This document shows, one piece after another, positions 24,062 to 31,065 of a stretch of 33,734 nucleotides of DNA. A program made the position numbers and the translations under genes. Position 1 is the stretch's first letter. The number at the start of each line of letters is the position of its first letter. This stretch comes from Comamonadaceae bacterium. Lineage in GTDB: Bacteria > Pseudomonadota > Gammaproteobacteria > Burkholderiales > Burkholderiaceae_C. The stretch covers positions 1 through 33,734 of the forward strand of contig CANFXC010000025.1 in the NCBI GenBank assembly GCA_947450765.1, in the 5' to 3' direction. The notes beneath the pieces were generated by a model, which saw only the letters and a list, made by a program, of their open reading frames with translations, ran no database searches and was not told the DNA's origin.

Positions 24062-24502
24062 ATGAAGATTCTTGTTTTACACGGCCCCAACCTCAACTTG
24101 TTTGGGCGCCGCGAGCCGCATATTTACGGCTCGACCACGCTGGCCGAGATCAACGACCAGCTGGCCGCGCTGGCGCTTGAACTCGGCGTGACGCTGGAAA
24201 CCATACAGTCCAACCATGAGGGCGTGCTGGTGGATTTCCTGCACACGCACATCGACGCGGCGGATGGCGCGATGGTCAACCCGGCCGGCTTGACGCAGCA
24301 TGGCGTGCCACTCCACGATGCCATCAAGGCCATGCCATTCCCGGTGCTGGAAGTTCACATGTCCAACATTGCAGCACGTGAAGCTTGGCGGGTGCATTCC
24401 ATCATCTCGCCTGCGGTTAAAGGCACGATTCAGGGTCTGGGGCCTCACTCGTACCTACTCGCATTGCGCGGTTTGGTCGCGCTCGCAAAATCTGCCCGCT
24501 AG
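24062..24502 (+). CDS. aroQ: Type II 3-dehydroquinate dehydratase (AroQ) paralogue
   Basis: This 146-residue protein has normal type II dehydroquinase length and most signatures: HGPNLNLFGRREPHIYG with Arg17 and the proposed base Tyr22, QSNHEG, and LEVHMSNIAAREAWRVHS with His99. The substrate loop, normally NxGxxTHTS, reads NPAGLTQHG here, so the usual His is Gln79 and the Ser is Gly81. It lies between the TRAP receptor and permease genes, not with shikimate-biosynthesis genes. A catabolic role in quinate or shikimate use, or a related dehydration, is likely. Family membership is firm; the exact activity is uncertain. Confidence 0.85.
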   Translation: MKILVLHGPNLNLFGRREPHIYGSTTLAEINDQLAALALELGVTLETIQSNHEGVLVDFLHTHIDAADGAMVNPAGLTQHGVPLHDAIKAMPFPVLEVHMSNIAAREAWRVHSIISPAVKGTIQGLGPHSYLLALRGLVALAKSAR

Positions 24503-24514
24503 CTTGGAGCCGGC

Positions 24515-25084
24515 ATGACAAGAATCATTGACCGAGCCTGCAAATTCCTAGAGTTCCTGATTGCGCTGGGATTGGCGGTCATGGTGGCACTGGTGTTTGG
24601 CAATGTCGTGCTCCGTTACGGCTTCAACTCGGGCATCACGCTGTCCGAGGAGGTGTCGAGGTGGCTTTTTATTTGGTGCACCTTCCTAGGCGCCATCGTG
24701 GCACTTCGTGAACACGGACACCTAGGTGTGGACATGGTGGTGGGGCGCTTGCCGCGCTGGGGCAAACAGTTTTGCCTGCTGATCGCCCACATCGTCATGA
24801 TCGGCATCGTGGTGCTGCTCTTCAAGGGCAGCCTAGAACAAGCCAAGATTAACTGGGACGTGACTGCGCCAACCACCGGTGCCTCCATGGCCATCGTCTA
24901 TTCGGCTGGTATTGCTTTTTCCGTTCTGGCCGTTCCCTTGCTGTTGCTCGACCTCTGGAAAGTGGTCTCAGGGCAGCTGTCGGACGATGAGTTGGTGATG
25001 ATCCAGGAGTCAGAAGAAACCGCGCAGCTCAAACAAATTCTTGATGACGCGGATGCGCCTGAAGAGCAGAAAGCAAAAGCATGA
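24515..25084 (+). CDS. TRAP transporter small permease, DctQ family
   Basis: This 189-residue membrane protein has the four-helix DctQ pattern: ALGLAVMVALVFGNVVLRYG, WLFIWCTFLGAIVALREHGHLG, a third helix FCLLIAHIVMIGIVVLLF, and IVYSAGIAFSVLAVPLLLLD. The ISLSEEV-like segment (ITLSEEVSRW) and the HLG(V)D motif are typical. A long acidic tail (about residues 150-189) ends the protein. GGAG precedes the ATG at 24515. Its stop overlaps the DctM start (ATGA), consistent with the two forming one membrane complex. Confidence 0.93.
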   Translation: MTRIIDRACKFLEFLIALGLAVMVALVFGNVVLRYGFNSGITLSEEVSRWLFIWCTFLGAIVALREHGHLGVDMVVGRLPRWGKQFCLLIAHIVMIGIVVLLFKGSLEQAKINWDVTAPTTGASMAIVYSAGIAFSVLAVPLLLLDLWKVVSGQLSDDELVMIQESEETAQLKQILDDADAPEEQKAKA

Positions 25085-26361
25085 CCATCGCTATTTTTAT
25101 CGGCTCATTGCTGCTTGCCATGGCCTTGGGCATACCGATCGCTTTTTCGTTGCTGGCCAGCGGCGTAGCGCTGATGTGGCACCTAGACCTGTTTGATTCA
25201 CAAATCCTCGCGCAAAACCTGATTGGCGGAGCCGACAGCTTTCCATTGCTGGCCGTACCCTTTTTCATGCTGGCCGGGGAGATCATGAACGTGGGTGGTC
25301 TGTCCAAGCGGATTGTCAACCTAGCGCTAGCGCTGGTGGGCCATGTCAAGGGCGGCCTAGGGTACGTCACCATCATGGCGGGCTGCCTGCTGTCTGCACT
25401 GTCGGGTTCGGCCGTGGCCGATGCCGCAGCCTTGACGGCGCTTTTGCTGCCCATGATGGTCAAGGCCGGGCATGACAAGGCACGTGCCGGCGGACTGATT
25501 GCAGCGGTTGGGGTCATTGGCCCGGTTATCCCGCCCAGCATAGGCTTGGTTATTTTTGGCGTAGCCGCGAATGTGTCGATTGCCAAGCTGTTCATGGCCG
25601 CTATCGTGCCCGGCCTACTGATCGGCGGTGCGCTTTGGGTCACTTGGGCTTGGCTCGTGCGCAGAGAAGACATCGTTCCGCCGCCTCGCAAGTCACTGGC
25701 GGAAATCGGCAAGGCGTTTCGCGAGGCCACTTGGGCGCTCGTCTTGCCAGCCATCATTTTGGTGGGCCTGCGCATGGGCGTTTTCACGCCGACCGAAGCC
25801 GCCGTGGTCGCCGCCGTGTATGCGCTACTCATTTCAACGCTGGTCTACCGCGAGCTGAAGTTCAGTCAGCTCTATGCGGTGTTTGTCAATTCTGCCAAGA
25901 CCAGCGCGGTGGTGATGTTCCTGATTGCCGCCGCCATGGTCAGCGCCTGGCTGATCACCGTGGCCAACCTGCCCGGCAAGGTGGTTGAGATGCTGCAGCC
26001 CTTCATGGGCAACCCGATATTGCTGATGGCCGCCATCATGATCCTGGTCATGGTTGTTGGTACCGCGATGGACATGACACCGACCATCCTGATTCTCACG
26101 CCCATCCTGATGCCGGTGGTCAATGCCGCCGGTATCGACCCGGTTTATTTTGGCGTGATGTTCATCATCAACAACTCTATCGGCCTTGTCACGCCGCCGG
26201 TCGGCACCGTGCTCAACGTTGTTGCCGGCGTGGGGCGCATGAAGATGGACGACGTGACCCGCGGCGTCATGCCTTTCATGGCAGCCGAGTTTTTTGTCAT
26301 GTTTTTGATGGTGGTGTTCCCGTGGCTGGTCACCGTGCCGGCACGCTGGTTTAGCGCTTGA
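25081..26361 (+). CDS. TRAP transporter large permease, DctM family
   Basis: This 426-residue protein has the length and roughly 11-12 membrane segments of DctM. Signatures include PFFMLAGEIMNVGGLSKRIV, GLGYVTIMAGCLLSALSGSAVADAAAL, GPVIPPSIGLVIFG, DMTPTILILTPILMPV and NNSIGLVTPPVGTVLNVVAG. It forms the Na+-coupled transport channel with DctQ. It overlaps dctQ by 4 bases and is the last gene of the operon. Confidence 0.95.
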   Translation: MTIAIFIGSLLLAMALGIPIAFSLLASGVALMWHLDLFDSQILAQNLIGGADSFPLLAVPFFMLAGEIMNVGGLSKRIVNLALALVGHVKGGLGYVTIMAGCLLSALSGSAVADAAALTALLLPMMVKAGHDKARAGGLIAAVGVIGPVIPPSIGLVIFGVAANVSIAKLFMAAIVPGLLIGGALWVTWAWLVRREDIVPPPRKSLAEIGKAFREATWALVLPAIILVGLRMGVFTPTEAAVVAAVYALLISTLVYRELKFSQLYAVFVNSAKTSAVVMFLIAAAMVSAWLITVANLPGKVVEMLQPFMGNPILLMAAIMILVMVVGTAMDMTPTILILTPILMPVVNAAGIDPVYFGVMFIINNSIGLVTPPVGTVLNVVAGVGRMKMDDVTRGVMPFMAAEFFVMFLMVVFPWLVTVPARWFSA

Positions 26362-26384
26362 AATATTGACTGACCGACTTAATG

Positions 26385-26452
26385 TCACGCGCGTGAGGAC
26401 TCTATTCAATAACTGAGTCGATGCTTGCCATCACCATGATCATGGTGATGGC
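26385..26452. repeat. Cluster of dyads with a perfect 26-bp palindrome after the TRAP operon
   Basis: Three dyads lie in a row: TCACGCGCGTGA, a perfect 12-bp palindrome at 26385-26396; GACTC/GAGTC at 26398-26402 and 26415-26419, enclosing TATTCAATA; and a perfect 26-bp palindrome at 26427-26452 with arms GCCATCACCATGA and TCATGGTGATGGC and no spacer. In RNA the last would form a strong hairpin just after dctM. No T run follows, so it could be a Rho-type or mRNA-stabilising end, or a protein-binding site. Confidence 0.6.
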
Positions 26453-26513
26453 TTGACCTAGCCGTCCGTTCAAGTGGATGTTTTAGCTGGCGGTTTCAAT
26501 CCGCATCGCAGTT

Positions 26514-26720
26514 CTAATCAGCACCAAAATTGATGCTCTGCTTTGAGGCCGCAAATGAATCTCGTCGTTTAGCGGCCTTTGCAGCGGTTTCGACGGCCGC
26601 TTGAATGGACTTTGCCCCCTTTTTTTCAACAGCTTTGATCAATCCGAATTTGTGAGCAGCATCTGCCTCTGCTCTCCTGAAAGTGGCGATGAGTTCGGCG
26701 TGGGCAACGGATTGATTCAC
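26514..26720 (-). CDS. Small hypothetical Ala/Lys-rich protein
   Basis: This frame encodes 68 residues, MNQSVAHAELIATFRRAEAD and then an Ala/Lys-rich stretch (VEKKGAKSIQAAVETAAKAAKRRD) predicted to be helical. AAGG lies about 11 bases before the ATG. No family is recognised. It is probably basic and cytoplasmic. It could be a real small protein or a chance frame. Confidence 0.4.
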   Translation of the reverse strand: MNQSVAHAELIATFRRAEADAAHKFGLIKAVEKKGAKSIQAAVETAAKAAKRRDSFAASKQSINFGAD

Positions 26721-26801
26721 AGGGACCTTATTGTCTAAAGCGCTATTTTCTGCGCTTTTCGCGCTGACAGCCCTTGATGCCGATGTTCGCGGATGAGCCG
26801 C

Positions 26802-27293
26802 TCAGGTGCCAAATTTTTCTGGCATTTGCACCGCCACCACTTCACCGCGTGCCGTGGCCACACCGTCGACCCAGACGGTAGCCTCCACGATGACCTTGCG
26901 GCCCTTGATTTCTTTCACGCGACCACGAATCTCAAGCGTGCCCGTGATCGGCGTGGGCTTCAGGTAGTCCACATGCAGTGAGCCGGTGACAAAGCGAAAA
27001 GCGGGCAGGGTGTCCATCTCACGCGCCTCTGATTTGTACATGGCTGCCGCCGCCGTGCCAGTGCCGTGGCAATCAATCAATGACGCGATCAGCCCGCCGT
27101 AGGTGAAACCGGGCACGGCCATGTGCTCGGGTTTGGGCTTGAAATGCGTGACGGTTTCTTCGCCATCCCAAAAGGTCTTGATCTGATGACCCAGCAGGTT
27201 CAGTCGGCCACAGCCGTAGCAATGGGCCAGGTTTTCTGGGTAGTAGTCTTGAAATGCTTTCAAGGTTGTCCAATTTTGAAGTTCGTTGCGCAA
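26802..27293 (-). CDS. PaaI-type hotdog-fold thioesterase family protein
   Basis: This 163-residue protein has hotdog thioesterase features: HCYGCGRLNLLGHQIK near the N-terminus, a helix after VPGFTYGGLIASLIDCHGTGTA, and the later strands LHVDYLKPTPITGTLEIRGRV and VIVEATVWVDGVATARGE. Family members hydrolyse acyl-CoA thioesters. The start is uncertain: TTG 27293 is the first possible codon, another TTG lies ten codons later, and neither has a clear ribosome site. Neighbours are unrelated, so the substrate cannot be guessed. Confidence 0.85.
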   Translation of the reverse strand: MRNELQNWTTLKAFQDYYPENLAHCYGCGRLNLLGHQIKTFWDGEETVTHFKPKPEHMAVPGFTYGGLIASLIDCHGTGTAAAAMYKSEAREMDTLPAFRFVTGSLHVDYLKPTPITGTLEIRGRVKEIKGRKVIVEATVWVDGVATARGEVVAVQMPEKFGT

Positions 27294-27352
27294 TATAGCG
27301 TGTCAGGTCGACGTGGTTCTGGGATCACAGCCTTGATTTTTTATCTACTCAC

Positions 27353-27378
27353 TGCCGCAGTTTTCTACGGCAATTTTT
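27353..27378 (+). terminator. Candidate hairpin-T terminator or attenuator
   Basis: TGCCG (27353-27357) and CGGCA (27368-27372) form a stem that can extend through AG/CT around a TTTT loop, with one mismatch, followed by ATTTTT. It lies 66 bases before the ArsA-fusion start. No plus-strand gene ends just upstream, so it may attenuate the ArsA transcript or be a relic. Confidence 0.3.
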
Positions 27379-27443
27379 GTGGCGAGATTTTCATTGATGA
27401 ATATCAATACTTGGCAAGGTGGCACAGGCTCTAATCATTTGTT

Positions 27444-28769
27444 ATGGAAGTCGTTGTCTTCGGTTTAGGTTGCAGTGAATGCCACAGCACGGCCGGATTG
27501 GTCGAGCGAGTCGCCAACAAGCTGAACATCCCCGTCCACCTCACCTTGAATGAAAGTAAGAAAGAGCGCGAACGACTCGGCATTCATACCACCCCGGCCG
27601 TGGCGGTCGACGGCCAGCTCGTGCACAGCCGCGGCATTCCTTCGCACGAAAAAGTGGCAGTCTGGTTGATGCCCAAACCATTGGATTTACTGAAGCACCC
27701 GACAAGACATCTATTCTTCACGGGCAAAGGCGGGGTGGGTAAGACATCCCTGTCCACGGCAGTTGCGCTGCATTTGGCCAACAACGACCAAGGTGCCTCC
27801 TGTCTGGGTCCGCACTCTGGCCTGAAGATGCAAGAAATTCGCTTCAAGGCGGCACTCGACGCCCTGTCTAATCCTGCGCTGACCTCCGTCATTTTGGTGA
27901 CGCGACCCGACAAAGGCGCCATAGCTGAAGCTTCCCGCACCTCCGATGAGTTGAAAGAGTTGGGTCTGAACAACCAACGCCTGGTGGTCAACGGCGTGTT
28001 CCATGCGAGCGACAAGACCGATGTTGTTGCGAATGCTTTTGAAGCGTTGGTGTCGCAAGCCTTGGATGAAATGCCTGGCAACCTGCGCGGGTTGCCACAA
28101 GACTTGGTTCCGCTGCGCGCCTTCGACACCGTTGGGCTACCGGCCCTGCGTGCCTTGCTTAGCGCTAAGACGCATGTAAGCACCAGCGCCACGCCATTCA
28201 CGGCGCCCAAGATGCAGCACGGCATTGGCTTGGCCGCGCTGGCGGATGAACTGGCACAAGCCGGTCGTAGCCTCATCATGGTCATGGGCAAGGGCGGTGT
28301 AGGCAAGACCACGGTGGCCGCAGCCCTTGCGCTGGGGCTGGTTCAACGCGGCAAAACCGTGCACCTGAGCACCACCGACCCGGCGGCTCATCTTGCAGGA
28401 ACGCTGGAGGGCGTGGTGGACGGCCTGCGGGTGGACAGGATTGACCCGCAGGTTGAGACCCAGCGCTATGTCGACAAAATCATGGCAACCAAGGGCGCCG
28501 GGCTGAATGAGCAGGAGCGGGCTTTGATGTTGGAAGACCTCAAGTCACCCTGCACGGAAGAAGTCGCCGTTTTTCATGCGTTTTCACGCGTGGTGAGTGA
28601 GGCGCGCAGTGCTTTTGTGGTGTTGGACACCGCGCCAACCGGTCACTCCATGCTACTGATGGATGCCACCGGCGCCTACCACCGCCAGATGCTGCGCGAG
28701 TTTGAAACTCATGGTACGGCTCACTTTGGTGTGGATGCGTTGGGCCGGCTGGTTGCACGATCTGAGTAA
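27444..28769 (+). CDS. Thioredoxin-like domain fused to a shortened ArsA-type ATPase
   Basis: This 441-residue protein starts with a thioredoxin-like domain (about 1-77, GLGCSEC with Cys10 and Cys13, GIHTTPAVAVDG), then an ArsA-type ATPase. Full ArsA is about 580 residues with two halves. Half A1 keeps its P-loop GKGGVGKT (94-101) but jumps near residue 113 straight to NDQGASCLGP, skipping roughly 120 residues that include DTAPTGH. Half A2 has P-loop GKGGVGKT (282-289), SPCTEE and DTAPTGH (395-401), but stops soon after, near TGAYHRQM. Of the three metal-binding Cys of R773 ArsA, two remain (Cys120, Cys370). It may be a decaying gene or a minimal variant. No arsB, arsC, arsD or arsR is in the window. 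Confidence 0.8.
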   Translation: MEVVVFGLGCSECHSTAGLVERVANKLNIPVHLTLNESKKERERLGIHTTPAVAVDGQLVHSRGIPSHEKVAVWLMPKPLDLLKHPTRHLFFTGKGGVGKTSLSTAVALHLANNDQGASCLGPHSGLKMQEIRFKAALDALSNPALTSVILVTRPDKGAIAEASRTSDELKELGLNNQRLVVNGVFHASDKTDVVANAFEALVSQALDEMPGNLRGLPQDLVPLRAFDTVGLPALRALLSAKTHVSTSATPFTAPKMQHGIGLAALADELAQAGRSLIMVMGKGGVGKTTVAAALALGLVQRGKTVHLSTTDPAAHLAGTLEGVVDGLRVDRIDPQVETQRYVDKIMATKGAGLNEQERALMLEDLKSPCTEEVAVFHAFSRVVSEARSAFVVLDTAPTGHSMLLMDATGAYHRQMLREFETHGTAHFGVDALGRLVARSE

Positions 28770-28865
28770 CAGGCGGTGAGGGCTGAGTGCCGAGCAACCC
28801 TTTGTTGGCCGCGACACCCATAATTCTGAATAATCCTCCATCAACACTTTCACTCAGGAAACCTC

Positions 28866-29420
28866 ATGCGAAAAATCGCAGCCCTGTCATTCGCTCTTGT
28901 CGTTTTTTCCTCCTTTGCCCAAGCACAGCCCCTAGCGCAATCAAAGACAGTCCACGCCAATATGGACCATGCTGCGCACATGAAAATGATGGCAGAGACC
29001 GAACGACAAGCAGAAGTCTCCGAGCTTGGTAAAGACGTGATGCCCTTCAGCTTGAATGGCACGACCCACATTTTCACGAAGAATGCGCAAGGCGGCACTC
29101 AACGGGTGGTCGTCAAGAATTCTTCAGACATTGCCCAAGTGATTTTGATTCGTCAGCACCTTCAGGGCATTCGTGAACAGTTCCTGAAAGGTGACTACTC
29201 AGCACCGAGTCACATTCATGGGCAAGACATGCCGGGTCTCGCTGAATTGAGGGGCGCCAAGACCGGAAAAATCGCCATTGCCTATAGGGACATCAAAGGT
29301 GGTGCTCAGCTGTCCTACCAAACTTCAGATGCGACTTTTGTCGCCGCACTGCACAAATGGTTTGATGCGCAGCTCTCTGACCATGGAAAAGATGCTGTCG
29401 CAGGGCATGCGCACCATTGA
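28866..29420 (+). CDS. Exported protein of unknown function with His/Met-rich ends
   Basis: This 184-residue protein has a signal peptide ending near AQAQP and a good AGGAAA ribosome site. The mature N-terminus is Met/His-rich (MDHAAHMKMMAE) and the C-terminus ends AGHAHH. The core includes MPFSLNGTTHIFTKNAQGG, IRQHLQGIREQFLKGDYSAP, SHIHGQDMPGL and FVAALHKWFDAQLSDHG. I recall similar proteins near metal-resistance genes, often under an unhelpful name, but cannot assign a function. The ligand-rich ends suggest periplasmic metal binding. It stands alone, facing the convergent methyltransferase gene. Confidence 0.8.
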   Translation: MRKIAALSFALVVFSSFAQAQPLAQSKTVHANMDHAAHMKMMAETERQAEVSELGKDVMPFSLNGTTHIFTKNAQGGTQRVVVKNSSDIAQVILIRQHLQGIREQFLKGDYSAPSHIHGQDMPGLAELRGAKTGKIAIAYRDIKGGAQLSYQTSDATFVAALHKWFDAQLSDHGKDAVAGHAHH

Positions 29421-29430
29421 GTATTGAAAC

Positions 29431-29459
29431 GTCAACCCGCGCGTCAATGGCGGATTGAC
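29431..29459. terminator. Candidate shared hairpin between convergent genes
   Basis: GTCAACCCGC (29431-29440) and GCGGATTGAC (29450-29459) pair with one mismatch around a 9-base loop. The hairpin fills the 39-bp gap between two convergent genes. No T run is present, so this is a weak candidate. Confidence 0.35.
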
Positions 29460-30077
29460 TTAGCGTTTCTGGGCAACAAATCCGATCAAAGCGGACGTCC
29501 CTTTGTGGGCCGCACCCTCATCAACTTCAGCGGTGTAGGTTTTAATGTCCAGCACGCTGTAGTTTGAAAAGGCAGACAGCAGCAGCTCATCGTCATACAG
29601 ATGATCGAGTTCTCCGGGACCCCCTGTTTTGTACTGAAGCTGGTCTTTGCCATAGCCATGGATGAGCAAAATACCACCGGGTTTGAGGGCTTGATCCATC
29701 TTGGCAAACAGCGCCGACCTTGACGCTGGGTCCAAAAATTGAAAGAAGACGCCCACCACGTTGTCGTACCGATGCGGTGCCCAGTCGAAAGATTCCCAAT
29801 CACTGCAGTGATAGTTCACCTTGACGCCGTGCTTGTCGGCCAACTGCTGAGCCTTCTGAATCGCCACAGGTGAAAAGTCAAAGGCGTCCACATCCAAGCC
29901 TTGCTTGGCCAGCCAGACGCTGTTGCGGCCTTCGCCGTCTGCCAGCGCCAAAGTCTTGCCCGCTTTCAGACTCGGCGTCATCTCAGCCAAGTAAGCATTC
30001 GGCGACTCTCCGAACAGATAGCCCTCCGCAGAAAAGCGTGAGTTCCAGCGGGCCAGTGGGTTGATGAATGTCGTCAT
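29460..30077 (-). CDS. Class I SAM-dependent methyltransferase
   Basis: From ATG 30077 this is a 205-residue methyltransferase; a TTG at 30086, overlapping the previous stop, is possible. Motif I reads LALADGEGRNSVWLAKQGLD, with the GEGRN signature of TehB-like and related enzymes. It is followed by an acidic strand end VDAFDFSPVAIQKAQ, DNVVGVFFQFLD and a motif around LKPGGILLIHGYG. It probably methylates a small molecule, and relatives act on tellurite, selenite or thiols. It follows the metallo-hydrolase gene closely and is probably co-transcribed with it, which hints at sulfur chemistry, but the substrate is not known. Confidence 0.88.
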   Translation of the reverse strand: MTTFINPLARWNSRFSAEGYLFGESPNAYLAEMTPSLKAGKTLALADGEGRNSVWLAKQGLDVDAFDFSPVAIQKAQQLADKHGVKVNYHCSDWESFDWAPHRYDNVVGVFFQFLDPASRSALFAKMDQALKPGGILLIHGYGKDQLQYKTGGPGELDHLYDDELLLSAFSNYSVLDIKTYTAEVDEGAAHKGTSALIGFVAQKR

Positions 30078-30082
30078 GATTG

Positions 30083-30943
30083 TCAAAGTAAGTTGATTGG
30101 GATTTTGAGGTAGCTCACACCGTTGTCCTCGGCTGGTGGCAGGTGGCCGGCCCGCACGTTAGTCTGTACGGCAGGCAAGATCAGCACGGGCATGGCCAGC
30201 GTCTTGTCGCGTGCAGTGCGCAGGGTCACGAACTCAGCCTCAGTGACGCCGTCATGCACGTGAATATTGCCGGCACGTTGCAGTGCCACGGTCGTTTCCC
30301 AAACGGGCTCGCGGTCATTCGGCGGGTAATCGTGGCACAGGTGCAAGCGTGTTTCAGGGGGCAAGGCCAACACCTTTTGGATGGACTGGTACAGCGCAGC
30401 CGCGTCACCACCGGGAAAGTCGCAACGGGCTGTGCCGTAGTCAGGCATGAACAAGGTGTCACCAACAAAAGCGTCTTCGCCAACCAGGTAAGTCAGGCAG
30501 GCCGGGGTGTGGCCGGGGGTGTGCATCACGCTCACAGCCATGTCGCCGATGTTGAACACTTGCCCGTCTTCAAACAGATGGTCGAACTCAGTGCCATCGG
30601 TGTTCATGTCTTTGGCGTTGAAGACTTTTTTGAAGACCGCTTGCACCGTGCAAATATGCCGCCCGATGCCAATGCCGCCACCCAGTTGATTTTGCAGATA
30701 GGGCGCGGCCGACAAATGGTCGGCGTGCGCGTGGGTTTCCAGCAGCCAATCGACATGAAGGCCGGCTTGCTTGACGAACGCAATGACTTTGTCGGCGCTG
30801 GCGTGTGAGGTACGGCCCGACTTGGGGTCATAGTCCAGCACGCTGTCAATGATGGCAGCACGTTGCGTTGTGGGGTCTGCCACCACATAGGTCACGGTGA
30901 ATGTCGCAGGGTCAAAGAACGACTGAATGGAAGCTTTTGGCAT
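30083..30943 (-). CDS. MBL-fold metallo-hydrolase, persulfide dioxygenase (BLH/ETHE1) type
   Basis: I chose ATG 30943 (MPKASIQSFFDPATFTVTYV), the usual start of this subfamily; the open frame reaches 31015 but runs into a large inverted repeat. The 286-residue product has the metal motifs THAHADH (His71, His73, Asp75, His76), HTPGHTP (His145), GDTLFMPDYGTARCDFPGG (Asp162) and His203 (LHLCHDYPP). This pattern matches Blh-like persulfide dioxygenases, which oxidise glutathione persulfide to sulfite and help remove sulfide. Neighbours are a methyltransferase and an Fe-S/cytochrome b redox pair. A glyoxalase II-like hydrolase is the alternative reading. Confidence 0.88.
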   Translation of the reverse strand: MPKASIQSFFDPATFTVTYVVADPTTQRAAIIDSVLDYDPKSGRTSHASADKVIAFVKQAGLHVDWLLETHAHADHLSAAPYLQNQLGGGIGIGRHICTVQAVFKKVFNAKDMNTDGTEFDHLFEDGQVFNIGDMAVSVMHTPGHTPACLTYLVGEDAFVGDTLFMPDYGTARCDFPGGDAAALYQSIQKVLALPPETRLHLCHDYPPNDREPVWETTVALQRAGNIHVHDGVTEAEFVTLRTARDKTLAMPVLILPAVQTNVRAGHLPPAEDNGVSYLKIPINLL

Positions 30944-30987
30944 GGTGGCTGCGGTCTCTGGTGGTGGCACGATCACGACGTGAGTAG

Positions 30988-31048
30988 GCATCGGGTACAC
31001 GGTATCGAAAGCCAACCAAGTCGGCTGTCGATACCGTGTGCCCGATGC
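30988..31048. repeat. Long near-perfect inverted repeat upstream of the metallo-hydrolase
   Basis: Two 21-base arms, 30988-31008 and 31028-31048, are complementary except at one position, with a 19-base loop that holds a further AGCC/GGCT pair (31010-31013, 31023-31026). It lies between the Fe-S protein stop at 31066 and the metallo-hydrolase start at 30943, both on the minus strand. No T run follows. It could be a terminator-like hairpin, an mRNA processing site or a regulator target. Confidence 0.7.
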
Positions 31049-31065
31049 TCACTATAAAGCTTGAA

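Noticed and set aside
22983..24062. 359-codon minus-strand frame opposite the DctP gene
   Set aside because: Mirrors DctP almost exactly; no motif, and it would run through the TRAP operon leader.
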